From Roseibium album (GTDB lineage Bacteria > Pseudomonadota > Alphaproteobacteria > Rhizobiales > Stappiaceae), in assembly GCF_001404515.1 (NCBI RefSeq), contig NZ_CXWE01000005.1, positions 434,001 to 498,000 of the forward strand: a stretch of 64,000 nt of DNA, read 5' to 3'. How positions within the stretch are numbered: the stretch's first letter is position 1; each line of letters starts with the position of its first letter. The translations under genes and the position numbers were made by a program. The notes beneath the pieces were generated by a model, which ran no database searches, was not told the origin of the DNA, and saw only the letters and a program-made list of their open reading frames with translations. Shown one piece after another: positions 35,001 through 43,885 of the stretch.

Positions 35001-36539
35001 GTGACTGGAGACAAACAGACAGAAACAATGCCTGCAAACGGCATTGGCGAGACCGTGCAGAATGTCAGGCTGCGCCACTTTGCCTACGGCTCGATTTCAT
35101 TGCTTCTGGCCGGCGGTGTCTTCGCCATGGCCTATCTCTTCATGAGCACGACGCAAAGTGCAGACGAACTCGCGTTGCGCCATGAACGCGCGCTGGTCAC
35201 AGAGGCGCTGGAACATAGTCTGGAGCTGGAAGCGCGGCACCAGACTTTCGTCGCCGTCAACGACAAGACGGCGCGGGAAGTCCAGATCGACGATAGAATC
35301 GACGAAGCGTTTGCCCACGAAATCGCCCGCCAGATGTGGCTCGACTTTCACCACGACTGGACCCTCATCGTCGACGGCAGGAATGACCTGATACTGGTTG
35401 CCGCTGAAGATGAAATCGTACCGTCTGCCACCGGTCAGGAAGTCCTGGATACAACCAGGGACCTCGTTGCCAAGGCCCGCATCGGTTATCAGACCGTCCG
35501 CCGTCCCTCTGCTGACGGCTTCAAGGTCAAATACGTCGAAAAGGGCAAGCTCGCCCCGATCTATGCGACCGATGTGCGCAACATTGACGGCAGGCCTGCT
35601 CTTGTCAGTGCCATGGCCATCGTTCCTGAATCCCCCGACCTCTCCCTTCCCGATGGTCCTCCAGGCGTGATCGTATCCGTATCCCTGATCGAAGAAGCAT
35701 TTCTTTCGGAGATCGGCGAGACGCTGTTGCTTGAGAATTTCACCTATGTCGCCGGGACCGGTCACCATCAGGCGAGCGTCCCCGTTTCGGCCCATGGTCA
35801 TCAACCGATCGGCTATTTCGAATGGACCAGCGCCGCGCCAGGCAGCAAGATCCGCAGCACGATCGGACCGATTGCCGCGGTTCTGATGCTGGTGTTCATT
35901 GCCATCGGTGTCTTTTTCGCCCGCAGGCTGGCGCAGAAATCACGCGCACTGGAAGACAGTGAAGCCCTCAATCGCCGCATGGCCAGCCATGATCTGATGA
36001 CCGGTCTCGCCAACCGTCCTCACTTCCACGCCGCCCTTGATCGGGCCATCGCCCAATGCCAGACAACACCATGTGCCGTGATGGCCATCGACCTCGACCG
36101 TTTCAAGGCCGTCAATGACACCTATGGACATGTGGCGGGCGACATGGTCATCCGTCAGGTGGCGCAGCGGTTGCGCAAGGTATTGTCGGGCCATGCGCTG
36201 ATCGCCAGGACCGGCGGCGACGAATTCGTTGCGCTCTTGCGCGGCCCGGTCGACGACAATCGCCTGCGCTGGCTTTCCGACACACTGATAGAGGCCATTG
36301 CGCAACCCGTTCCCGTTTCCGGGGGCCTCGCACAGATCGGCGTCAGCATCGGCTGGGCATCTGCCCCGAAACACGCCGACACCGCTTCCCACCTCCTCGC
36401 CCTTGCCGATCAGGCGCTCTATTCCGCCAAGGAAAACGGCCGCAACATGGCGGTTTGCATCGAGGATCTATACCAGCAACAGCAACAGTTGGATCAGCAG
36501 GACAGCCGCAGTATCAAACGACGCGCGGTCCGGGGGTGA
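35001..36539 (+). CDS. Membrane-bound diguanylate cyclase (CHASE-like periplasmic domain + GGDEF)
   Basis: A 512-residue protein with TM1 at ~28-50, a periplasmic domain of about 240 residues resembling CHASE4-type sensors, TM2 at ~288-312, a short linker and a GGDEF domain (~330-490). The active-site motif R-T-G-G-D-E-F is intact at 403-409, and D-L-D-R-F-K-A-V-N-D provides the other metal ligand, so c-di-GMP synthesis is expected. The inhibitory RxxD I-site is absent. The GTG at 35001 is assumed; an ATG 9 codons downstream is possible. It stands alone between betC and the phosphatase gene. Confidence 0.9.
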   Translation: MTGDKQTETMPANGIGETVQNVRLRHFAYGSISLLLAGGVFAMAYLFMSTTQSADELALRHERALVTEALEHSLELEARHQTFVAVNDKTAREVQIDDRIDEAFAHEIARQMWLDFHHDWTLIVDGRNDLILVAAEDEIVPSATGQEVLDTTRDLVAKARIGYQTVRRPSADGFKVKYVEKGKLAPIYATDVRNIDGRPALVSAMAIVPESPDLSLPDGPPGVIVSVSLIEEAFLSEIGETLLLENFTYVAGTGHHQASVPVSAHGHQPIGYFEWTSAAPGSKIRSTIGPIAAVLMLVFIAIGVFFARRLAQKSRALEDSEALNRRMASHDLMTGLANRPHFHAALDRAIAQCQTTPCAVMAIDLDRFKAVNDTYGHVAGDMVIRQVAQRLRKVLSGHALIARTGGDEFVALLRGPVDDNRLRWLSDTLIEAIAQPVPVSGGLAQIGVSIGWASAPKHADTASHLLALADQALYSAKENGRNMAVCIEDLYQQQQQLDQQDSRSIKRRAVRG

Positions 36540-36561
36540 ACCGGGTCGATCACAGCAAAGG

Positions 36562-37299
36562 TCAGTTGAACGTGATCTGGCCGCTCATTCTGGCAGACTT
36601 TTCCATCACGAAAATATCACTTCGCATGGTCCGGGCATCAATTTCGCATTCAACATCGAGGCCCGCCGCTGCGCACAGGACGGCGCCGGCGGCAATATCC
36701 CAGACATAAACGGATTTTTCGACATAACCAGCCATGCGGCGCGAGGCGCAGAAGGCAAGAGAAGCGGCACAGGATCCAAGACAGCAGACGTTGAGGTCCA
36801 GTCCTTCGGCTTGATTTTCCCATGCTATCCGGTCGTCACGGTTCCATTTCGCGTTGCGTCCGACACCAAAGACGACAGCCGGAGCGAGGCTCTTTTCGGA
36901 ATTGAGCGTCCGCCCGGCTTCAGCAATGTGGACTTCCCCCAGGGCCGGCAGGGCAATTCCGCCCAGCCTGGGGGACCCGTCTTCCACATAGGCAATCGAT
37001 ACCGCCCACAAGGGATTTCCGCTCAGAAAGTTGGCACTGCCATCAATCGGGTCGACGGCCCAGAACCCCGCTCCGGCGATCCCGCCACTTTCCTCGCAGA
37101 CCAGTGCGTCATCGGGAAACGCGGTTTCAAGCTCCTGCCGGATCAATTCTTCCACGTCCCTGTCTGCACGACTGACGTAGTCGCCGGGTTCTTTCATCTC
37201 GATCAGGTTCCCTTCCCTTTTCTGAAAGTAGGTCATTGCAAGATCGGATGCGGCTTCGAGAACCTGTTCAAGTACGTCCTGGCGGGAAACCCTCTTCAT
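36562..37299 (-). CDS. Inositol monophosphatase-family phosphatase
   Basis: A 245-residue phosphatase of the IMPase/FBPase superfamily. Metal-binding motifs: E-E-S-G-G, then W-A-V-D-P-I-D-G-S-A-N-F, and Y-V-W-D-I-A-A-G near the C-terminus. The family removes phosphate from inositol phosphates, nucleotide bisphosphates or sugar phosphates. It is the last gene of an ABC-importer operon, starting 2 bp after the epimerase stop. This suggests it dephosphorylates an imported or internally formed phosphorylated sugar or polyol. Confidence 0.88.
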   Translation of the reverse strand: MKRVSRQDVLEQVLEAASDLAMTYFQKREGNLIEMKEPGDYVSRADRDVEELIRQELETAFPDDALVCEESGGIAGAGFWAVDPIDGSANFLSGNPLWAVSIAYVEDGSPRLGGIALPALGEVHIAEAGRTLNSEKSLAPAVVFGVGRNAKWNRDDRIAWENQAEGLDLNVCCLGSCAASLAFCASRRMAGYVEKSVYVWDIAAGAVLCAAAGLDVECEIDARTMRSDIFVMEKSARMSGQITFN

Positions 37300-37301
37300 G
37301 A

Positions 37302-38228
37302 TCAGCCGGCCCGCGCGCTTGCCAGTTTTTGCTCCAGGTCGCGGGCAATTGTTGCGGCACGGCGATAAAAAGCTTGTGCACTGACGGCATATCTGTCCTT
37401 CGGTGTTTCGAAGTTAAGCGGTGGCTTGTACGGCGTTGCCGCGATCGCCTGTATGATGGCATCCCAATCGAGGCGGCCGTCACCCGGCAGCAGGTGATCG
37501 TCTCGAATGCCCCAATTGTCATGGAGATGCGTGGCCACAAGGCGGTTTCCGAAACGGTGCAGCACCGACAGCTTGCCCGGTTCCTGCAGTTCCCAATGGC
37601 CACTGTCGTAACAAAGGCCAAGCACGTCCGCGCCGTACCGTTCGAACAAAAGCCCGAACGCCGCCAGCCAGTTGTCGCCGTCAGCCTTGCCGAACAGGTT
37701 CTCGATCGCGATCACCACACCCGTTTCTCGGCATAGCGATGAAAGTTCGTCGAAGCTGTCGAAAACCGGTTTGAAGAACACGTCGGTTGCCGCGGAAGTT
37801 GCAAAGGCCTCATCCGTCACGTCGAGATGCAGGACAACATTCGGACTTGCCGTTGCAACAGCAAGATCGATGCGATTGCGGATCAGTTCCACGCCGGCCG
37901 TGCGTTGCCAGTCATTCGGCGAAGTATAGTCCATCCGCCTCTCCATGGTATCCGCGCGCGCGCCCATTCCCTTGCCGGTAAACTCGGTCACAGGATTGAT
38001 CCCGTTGGTCGCATGTACCGAATGCATCTTCAGACCGGCCTCATTCAGCGTTCGGGCTATGAATGCGATTTCCGCATCCGTGTACCAGTAGGACGAGCCA
38101 GCATCCGGATTCCAGTTGAGATGGGTAAATCCGGCCTCCCGGATGAGGGCAAGGTCCTTCTTCAGTCCATCGTCAAACCATCGCGGTTCACTCGGCCAGT
38201 GCCAGACCGTGATACAGAGTTCAGACAT
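37302..38228 (-). CDS. Sugar phosphate isomerase/epimerase family protein (TIM barrel)
   Basis: A 308-residue AP-endonuclease-2-like TIM barrel. Visible features are the H-x-D and H-L-H-D-N segments of the metal site (V-L-H-L-D-V, A-I-E-N-L-F-G, L-C-Y-D-S-G-H, T-H-L-H-D-N-W-G), the pattern of sugar epimerases and inosose isomerases (IolE/IolI-like). AAGGAG precedes the ATG at 38228. It sits between the importer permease (12 bp gap) and the phosphatase gene (2 bp gap), so it probably acts on the imported substrate. Confidence 0.88.
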   Translation of the reverse strand: MSELCITVWHWPSEPRWFDDGLKKDLALIREAGFTHLNWNPDAGSSYWYTDAEIAFIARTLNEAGLKMHSVHATNGINPVTEFTGKGMGARADTMERRMDYTSPNDWQRTAGVELIRNRIDLAVATASPNVVLHLDVTDEAFATSAATDVFFKPVFDSFDELSSLCRETGVVIAIENLFGKADGDNWLAAFGLLFERYGADVLGLCYDSGHWELQEPGKLSVLHRFGNRLVATHLHDNWGIRDDHLLPGDGRLDWDAIIQAIAATPYKPPLNFETPKDRYAVSAQAFYRRAATIARDLEQKLASARAG

Positions 38229-38240
38229 TCGGGGGCTCCT

Positions 38241-39950
38241 TCATAGTCGGTTGCGTTCCGGGCCGCGCCCCATCGAAAGACGCTCGGCAAGAACGATAAT
38301 CACCATGGACGCCACCATGATCAGCGTCACATAGACAAGATTGACAGCCCGCTGTTCGGGGTCGGCGGATCGGGCGCCGTCAACGATTGCAAGCGAGAGG
38401 GGTCTGTTGTTCACGTTGAAGAGAAATGCGGAGACAGGATACTCGGTCATCAGGTCGTTGAACTTCAATCCTGCCAGAAGAACGACGGTCGGAAGGATAA
38501 GAGGCAGTGAAATCCGCCGGAACCTGTAAAGAGCGGACGCGCCGAGCGACTGTGCCGCTTCGCCGTAATGCGGATCAATGCCGACAAAAGCCGCCCTCAA
38601 AAACCGCACCATCAGCGGCATGATGATGACCGTGTAGGCAGCCGGAACGATCCACCAGTTGCCGAGCAGGATCGCTCCGCCCACCAGGGCGTTAGGTGTG
38701 TCGAACGCCAGGATCATGCCGACCGCCAGCAGCACGCCCGGCAGGAACCACGGCAGAAAGAAGCTGAGATCAAGCGTACGCGCCGCCCAGTTATCGTATT
38801 TCAGCATGACCGGAACCGAAAACAGTGTGATGGCCAGGCCGAAAAAGACGGCGAGTCCCGACATCTGCACCGAGTTCAGCAGCGGTTGCAGAACGTCGGC
38901 ATCGGTGAACACTTTCAGGTAGTTCTGAAGGGAGAGGCTTGAGGGAATGATCTCGACACCGATGCTTGCCGCCGGAGCAAAGGAAAACAGCACCACCGTG
39001 AGAACGGGAAGAACATTTGCCGCAAGGAACAGGTAGGCGATTCCATGCGCAATCCCGTTCCAGACTGGATTGCGGATCGTCTTGAGCTGGATGGGAACCG
39101 GAACTTTTGCACCACCGGTAAACCGTCCGCGCTGCTCGACAATCTGCGAGGCAATGATCAGGCTCATGACGATGACGCCGAACATCATCGCAAGAATAAC
39201 TGCAAGGTCCTGTCGCCGCAGGCTGTTCAATTTCAGGATCATCTGGGACAGCATGTGAAAGTCACGCCCGCCGAGGATTTCGGGTACGGCGAAACTGGCC
39301 ATGGCGGTATCGGTCAACAGCAGTGTCACGGCGATCAGCGTCGGCATCACTGCCGGCAGGACAACCCGCAGCAATATCGTGTGCTCCTTCGCACCCAGGC
39401 TGCGCGCAGCCTCGACCGTGGAATAATCCACCCGCCTGAGAGCCGCCCTCAGGAACAGATAATGCAGTCCGGTCATCAGGAACGTATGCGCATAAAGAAC
39501 CGCCCAGAAGCCTTCGAACCAATCCGAGCCAAGATCCGGGAACAGCCATGTCAACACCGCGGTGACCGATCCGGTCTGTCCGAACACGAACCGGTAGCCG
39601 GCCGCGGCCACGACCGATCCGAAGACTAGCGGCACCGCGAACCCGATCTTCAGAAGAGATCGCCCCCGGATGGCAAAATAGTCGAGAAACATGACCTGGA
39701 GCACACCAACGACCGTCACGGTGAAGACAGTGGCAAGCGTCATCCAGGCGGTGTTGGCGACAGCCTCCCGTACACGGCGCGCGGCGGATAGCTCCTCGGC
39801 AAGGATGAAAAGGCCTTTTGAGTCAGCACCTGGAAAAGCAACACTCAACCCGGCGATGAGCGGAAAAATCAGAAAGGTCAGCAGGAACCAGACGACACCA
39901 CATAGTCCCAACAGCAAGCCTGCGCGTTCCAGCCGGCGCGCGGCGCTCAT
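38241..39950 (-). CDS. Iron(III)-type ABC transporter permease (two-domain)
   Basis: A 569-residue inner-membrane protein consisting of two fused permease halves. Each carries the EAA loop with its conserved Gly: E-A-A-R-S-L-G-A in the first half, E-A-A-Q-S-L-G-A in the second. About 12 hydrophobic segments are present. It resembles FbpB/AfuB. Its start overlaps the ATPase stop by 4 bases, so the proteins are translationally coupled. Fused permeases of this type transport Fe(III) in some bacteria but sugar phosphates in AfuABC-type systems. Confidence 0.92.
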   Translation of the reverse strand: MSAARRLERAGLLLGLCGVVWFLLTFLIFPLIAGLSVAFPGADSKGLFILAEELSAARRVREAVANTAWMTLATVFTVTVVGVLQVMFLDYFAIRGRSLLKIGFAVPLVFGSVVAAAGYRFVFGQTGSVTAVLTWLFPDLGSDWFEGFWAVLYAHTFLMTGLHYLFLRAALRRVDYSTVEAARSLGAKEHTILLRVVLPAVMPTLIAVTLLLTDTAMASFAVPEILGGRDFHMLSQMILKLNSLRRQDLAVILAMMFGVIVMSLIIASQIVEQRGRFTGGAKVPVPIQLKTIRNPVWNGIAHGIAYLFLAANVLPVLTVVLFSFAPAASIGVEIIPSSLSLQNYLKVFTDADVLQPLLNSVQMSGLAVFFGLAITLFSVPVMLKYDNWAARTLDLSFFLPWFLPGVLLAVGMILAFDTPNALVGGAILLGNWWIVPAAYTVIIMPLMVRFLRAAFVGIDPHYGEAAQSLGASALYRFRRISLPLILPTVVLLAGLKFNDLMTEYPVSAFLFNVNNRPLSLAIVDGARSADPEQRAVNLVYVTLIMVASMVIIVLAERLSMGRGPERNRL

Positions 39951-40972
39951 GATACGGGTTTCCTGTAGATATGGGCGGCGTTCTCACGTGCAGCCAGATA
40001 CAATGCCTTGCCGGGCTCAAGGTCGTCATCGACGAGGTGTCCGGCAATGATCACATCCAGCCGCTCCTCACCCAGGCGGCAGGTCAGGGTCGCCTCACGG
40101 CCGGTGAAGTCCAGAGTTTCCAGTCTGGCTTCGACGGCGTCAGGGTGAGCGGGATCGACAAGCTTCAGATCCTCGCATCGCACATGGGCGCTTTCACCTG
40201 TTTGCAGGTGCAATTTCGGGAACAGCCGTGCCGCGCTGGCTGGCAACAAGGCGTTCGCGGCTCCGATGAAGTGGCAGACAAATGCGGTTTGCGGCGAGCG
40301 ATAGATCTCCCGGGCGGTGCCGGCCTGTTCAACCCGCCCCCCGTTCAAAACGACAATCCGGTCGGACATGGAAAGTGCCTCGTCCTGATCGTGGGTCACG
40401 AAGAGCGCAGTGAAACCCAGCTCTGCCTGCAACCGCCTGATTTCGCGGCGCATGGTCTGCCTGACCTTGGCATCCAGGTTTGACAAAGGCTCATCAAACA
40501 AAAGTACCTTGGTTCCCATGATCAGCGAGCGGGCAATCGCGACCCGTTGCTGCTGACCGCCGGACAACTCCGCCGGGCGTTTAGGCAACTGGTCCAGAAT
40601 GCCGGCAACCTCGGCGATTGCGGCGACCTTCGCGCGTATGTCCCGGCTGCCGGTTCCCGCGACCCTCAATCCGAAGGCAATGTTCTCGAAAACGGACATG
40701 GTCGGAAACAGGGCGTAGTTCTGAAAGACGATGCCGACGTCTCGATCCTCGGGCGGCTGACGGGTCACATCCTCGCCGTTCAGGCTTATTTGCCCGCCCT
40801 TGACCGGCACAAATCCGGCGATAGCGCGTAGCAGCGTCGACTTTCCACACCCGGAAGGTCCGAGAATGGAAACGAACTCGCCCTGACGAAGCGCAAGTGT
40901 CACGTCATGGACAACGGTCAGCTCGCCGTAACCGATGGTAACCTGTTCAAGACCGAGAAGCGGTGGTGTCAT
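39947..40972 (-). CDS. ABC transporter ATPase (FbpC/PotA type)
   Basis: A 341-residue ATPase. Walker A is G-P-S-G-C-G-K-S-T, followed by the Q-loop (V-F-Q-N-Y-A-L-F-P), the signature L-S-G-G-Q-Q-Q-R, and Walker B V-L-L-F-D-E-P-L-S-N-L-D. A C-terminal TOBE-like domain occupies ~240-340. I chose the ATG at 40972 (M-T-P-P-L-L-G-L) because the canonical domain begins there. An in-frame ATG 23 codons upstream would overlap the binding-protein gene. It energises the importer whose binding protein and permease flank it. Confidence 0.92.
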   Translation of the reverse strand: MTPPLLGLEQVTIGYGELTVVHDVTLALRQGEFVSILGPSGCGKSTLLRAIAGFVPVKGGQISLNGEDVTRQPPEDRDVGIVFQNYALFPTMSVFENIAFGLRVAGTGSRDIRAKVAAIAEVAGILDQLPKRPAELSGGQQQRVAIARSLIMGTKVLLFDEPLSNLDAKVRQTMRREIRRLQAELGFTALFVTHDQDEALSMSDRIVVLNGGRVEQAGTAREIYRSPQTAFVCHFIGAANALLPASAARLFPKLHLQTGESAHVRCEDLKLVDPAHPDAVEARLETLDFTGREATLTCRLGEERLDVIIAGHLVDDDLEPGKALYLAARENAAHIYRKPVS

Positions 40973-41027
40973 CGAACTTGTCTCGCTGTCCGGCAGCGCA
41001 AAGGCGCTGCCGGGTTTTCGGCACGTG

Positions 41028-42026
41028 TCATTTGATTTCAAGTTCGATACGCTGGATCCAGCCGTCGATCCGGCCGGCGACCAGATCCCAGTCGACCGGT
41101 TGAGCCGTCACAAGCTTCGCCTTCTCCTGAACCTCCGTCGGTGCAAGCGCGATCGCTTCCGGGTGAGCCGGAGCCTGGTTGAACCGGGTCGCATAGGCAC
41201 CCATGAATTCCGGCGAGCCGAACCAGTCGACGAAAGTCTTTGCCTGATCCAGCTGGTCAGTACCATCCATGATCGCAATGCCTTCAGCGATGAAGGGCGT
41301 TCCGCCTTCCGTGTCGATCAGTTCAACGGTGTAACCGACATTTTCCGCCTGCCGGTAGGCACCTCCGAACCAGTTCAGGTCGATCAGCGCATCGCCGGAG
41401 GCATAGGCCTGGGTCTTGCTGTCTCCATCGTTCGCCAGGATCGCGTTGGCATAGAAAGTCTCCATGAACTTCCAGCCTTCGTCCGAAACCTTGCCGTTTT
41501 CATCCATGAAGCGGGCAAGAATACCGGCAAGAAAGGTCCGGGTGGTTTGCCATGACGTCGATCCCACGACGTATTTGCCCTTGTAGGCAGGGTCGGTCAG
41601 ATCGAGCCAACTCTTTGGCGCCTCGCCGGCAGACAACTTGTCCGTATTGATCGCGATCACGATCGGCGTCTGCCAGAACTTGTGAACGATGCCATCCGGA
41701 TCGACATATTCGTCCGGCAGCCCGTCGGCCCAGGTCGGCGTGTAGGACTGGAACAGCCCTTCCGATTTCAGCGTCGACATGGCCATGTCGACAAGGCCAA
41801 AAACCACGTCAGCCTGCGGATTGTTCTTTTCCGCAAGCAGGCGGTCAAACAATTCACCGCCACCCGCGTTCAGGATTTCAATGTCGTGTCCGGCGGCAGC
41901 TGCCTGCTCGGCGATCCACTCCGCGCGTTCTCCTCCCTGCGGCGAATAAACGACCAGCGGGTCAGCCTCTACCACCCCACCTAGTGCCAGCAGTCCTGCC
42001 AGGCTTGTAAGAACTGTCTTTTTCAT
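41028..42026 (-). CDS. ABC transporter substrate-binding protein, Fe(III)/sugar-phosphate type (family 1)
   Basis: A 332-residue periplasmic binding protein with a signal peptide (K-K-T-V-L-T-S-L-A-G-L-L-A-L-G-G-V-V-E-A). The fold class is indicated by L-V-V-Y-S-P-Q-G-G near the N-terminus, A-D-V-V-F-G-L-V-D and P-K-S-W-L-D-L-T-D-P-A-Y-K-G-K. It is the first gene of the minus-strand operon leading to ATPase, permease, epimerase and phosphatase, and is divergent from the ROK repressor. Because the operon contains a phosphatase and an epimerase rather than iron-utilisation genes, a phosphorylated sugar, inositol phosphate or similar ligand is more likely than ferric iron; this is inference. Confidence 0.9.
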   Translation of the reverse strand: MKKTVLTSLAGLLALGGVVEADPLVVYSPQGGERAEWIAEQAAAAGHDIEILNAGGGELFDRLLAEKNNPQADVVFGLVDMAMSTLKSEGLFQSYTPTWADGLPDEYVDPDGIVHKFWQTPIVIAINTDKLSAGEAPKSWLDLTDPAYKGKYVVGSTSWQTTRTFLAGILARFMDENGKVSDEGWKFMETFYANAILANDGDSKTQAYASGDALIDLNWFGGAYRQAENVGYTVELIDTEGGTPFIAEGIAIMDGTDQLDQAKTFVDWFGSPEFMGAYATRFNQAPAHPEAIALAPTEVQEKAKLVTAQPVDWDLVAGRIDGWIQRIELEIK

Positions 42027-42097
42027 GAGCCACTACCTCCTTGCTGATTGAGACCCTCCGGCCTGAAAGCCCGGATTTCGTCGCACAACATCATGAC

Positions 42098-42124
42098 AAT
42101 TAAATTACGTTGTGTAATTTAATT
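42098..42124. promoter_or_regulatory. Perfect 11-bp inverted repeat, likely ROK repressor operator
   Basis: AATTAAATTAC and GTAATTTAATT are exact reverse complements separated by GTTGT. The element lies 72 bp upstream of the binding-protein start and 37 bp upstream of the ROK start, in the 134-bp divergent region. The AT-rich dyad with a short spacer resembles the general form of ROK (NagC/XylR-type) operators. No other dyad was seen there. Confidence 0.7.
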
Positions 42125-42160
42125 TAAAACCTATTATCCCGAAACGTCGGGAGAATCAAG

Positions 42161-43255
42161 ATGACGGCGCAACTCAGCCAAACGGAGCGAAAGCTGATCG
42201 CTCTGATTTTTCGCAACAAGACAATGGCTCGAACCGATCTTGCGGAGGCGACCGGGCTGACGGGTGCGTCCGTGACGCGCCTCATTAACCGATTGCAGGA
42301 AGACGGTTTTTTCCACGAAACGCGCACAAGGACGGGCGCCCAGGGTCAACCGAAACGCAATCTGGCGCTGAACCCGGATCGATTTTTTTCGATCGGCATC
42401 GTTTTTTCCCTGAGAACAATGGAATTGGCTCTGCTGAATTTCCGCGGCGCCATCTGCGCCACCCGGCACCGCGTCCTGTCAGGCGCCCGTCCGGAGGACG
42501 TTGCCAGGGCGGCCGCAAGCGGTGTTGCGGATCTTTCACGCAACCTCCCTCCGGACTCTCTGCTTGGTGTCGGGGTCTCCCTGCCGGGCAATTTCGGCAC
42601 CTATCGCGACCTGCTGGTAGCGCATGAACTGTTCGATCAGCTCGGTGACGACCGGGTGATCACGGCCCTCAGGTCCGCATTCGACATTCCGGTGCACATC
42701 GAAAACGACGGCACATCTGCGGCGATTGCCGAATTCATGCTTGGGGAAGGCGTCCGTGACGAGGATCCGCTGTTTTTCCTCCATATTGGCCACGGTGTCG
42801 GCGGAGGAGCCATTCTCGACGGCAAACCCTACCGCGGCGCTCATGGCAATGCCTGCCTGCCGGGCTTCCTGTTTCCCTATGAAGAACTCCGGCCGTCCGG
42901 ACAGGATCTCCTGAAACACATGAACAACGCCGGTCACAAGATTGAGGACCTTGACGGTCTGACGCAGCCGGCCTCCGGTCTTGCAGCGGACCTCGATGCC
43001 TGGATTGACCGCGCGAGCCAACAGATCGCACTGGCACAAAGAGCAATCACCGGGTTCTTCGATCCGGCGGAAATTGTTCTCGGCGGCCGGCTGCCCGGCT
43101 GGATCAACGAGGCACTCGTCGCGCGCGCCGCGACGGCGCGGTTGCCGGGACCCTCACGAGGATTGCCGAATGCACCGCTCAAGACTTCAGCCTTCGGCCC
43201 CGAAGGCGGCGCCATCGGCGCGGCCTGCCTGCCCCTGTTCGAAACGTTTCTCTGA
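42161..43255 (+). CDS. ROK-family transcriptional repressor
   Basis: A 364-residue NagC/XylR-type regulator. Residues ~8-60 form a MarR-like winged helix-turn-helix (A-R-T-D-L-A-E-A-T-G-L-T-G-A-S-V-T-R-L-I-N-R-L). The rest is the ROK fold: G-V-G-V-S-L-P-G, V-H-I-E-N-D-G-T-S-A-A and H-I-G-H-G-V-G-G-G-A-I-L-D-G. The usual E-I-G-H and Cys-rich zinc loop that follows in ROK proteins is replaced by A-C-L-P-G, so a kinase function is unlikely and sugar sensing may differ. GGGAG lies 8 bases before the ATG. It is divergent from the ABC operon, which it probably represses. Confidence 0.9.
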   Translation: MTAQLSQTERKLIALIFRNKTMARTDLAEATGLTGASVTRLINRLQEDGFFHETRTRTGAQGQPKRNLALNPDRFFSIGIVFSLRTMELALLNFRGAICATRHRVLSGARPEDVARAAASGVADLSRNLPPDSLLGVGVSLPGNFGTYRDLLVAHELFDQLGDDRVITALRSAFDIPVHIENDGTSAAIAEFMLGEGVRDEDPLFFLHIGHGVGGGAILDGKPYRGAHGNACLPGFLFPYEELRPSGQDLLKHMNNAGHKIEDLDGLTQPASGLAADLDAWIDRASQQIALAQRAITGFFDPAEIVLGGRLPGWINEALVARAATARLPGPSRGLPNAPLKTSAFGPEGGAIGAACLPLFETFL

Positions 43256-43885
43256 TCCGGGCTTCCTGTTGCCTGATTGCATCAGAGACATTTGAGGCGG
43301 GAGGCTGACTGGCTGTCCTGAAGAGTTGATGGAAGTGGTCCCTGCCCGTTTTCTACCTTGGCGGCCCCCGGCGCGGGACCGACGCAGTCTTCACCTCTCG
43401 TTGGCTGACCGGGACCAGCGGTCTACATGACGGCTGGGGCAAAGCGGGAGATATCTTGCAGTCCTGGAAACTCAAGCGCAGAGAATAACGCCCCCCGGAG
43501 CCATCCGGCAGGTAGAAAACACAGGCTCAACTGCGGCGATTCGCCGATTTCTTTCACTTCGAAGAAGACTTCAAGCCGATATTTCGAACAGGACGCAACA
43601 TCAACCGAGAGTGTCCACATCTAATCTTGAACACGCGTCATTGTCCTTGCACGAGCAGTCTTGAAACTCTCAACTCAAATAAGAACTATGCGGCAGAGAC
43701 TTATCCGGTGCGTCAGTTCCATCCAGCTGTACCGCAGCGGGTGCCCCCCGCTCGCTGGAACAACCCCGGCCTGCAATTGGTTAACAAACAATTGACACGT
43801 CGAAGCCCCGGCCCGGATAGTTGATCGGGTTACGCGCCCGTGTCAGGGCGCCTTGGGTGTTTCAGAGTTTTAACGGAGTGGTCTC
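43256..43885. other. Gene-free stretch of about 630 bp
   Basis: No supported gene lies between the ROK gene and the AT-rich lipoprotein gene. Short open frames at 43427-43624 and 43627-43824 lack ribosome binding sites and recognisable features. This gap marks the boundary to the compositionally different accessory pair that follows. Confidence 0.45.

Noticed and set aside
43427..43824. Two short plus-strand frames between the ROK and lipoprotein genes
   Set aside because: No ribosome binding site, no hydrophobic or domain signal.
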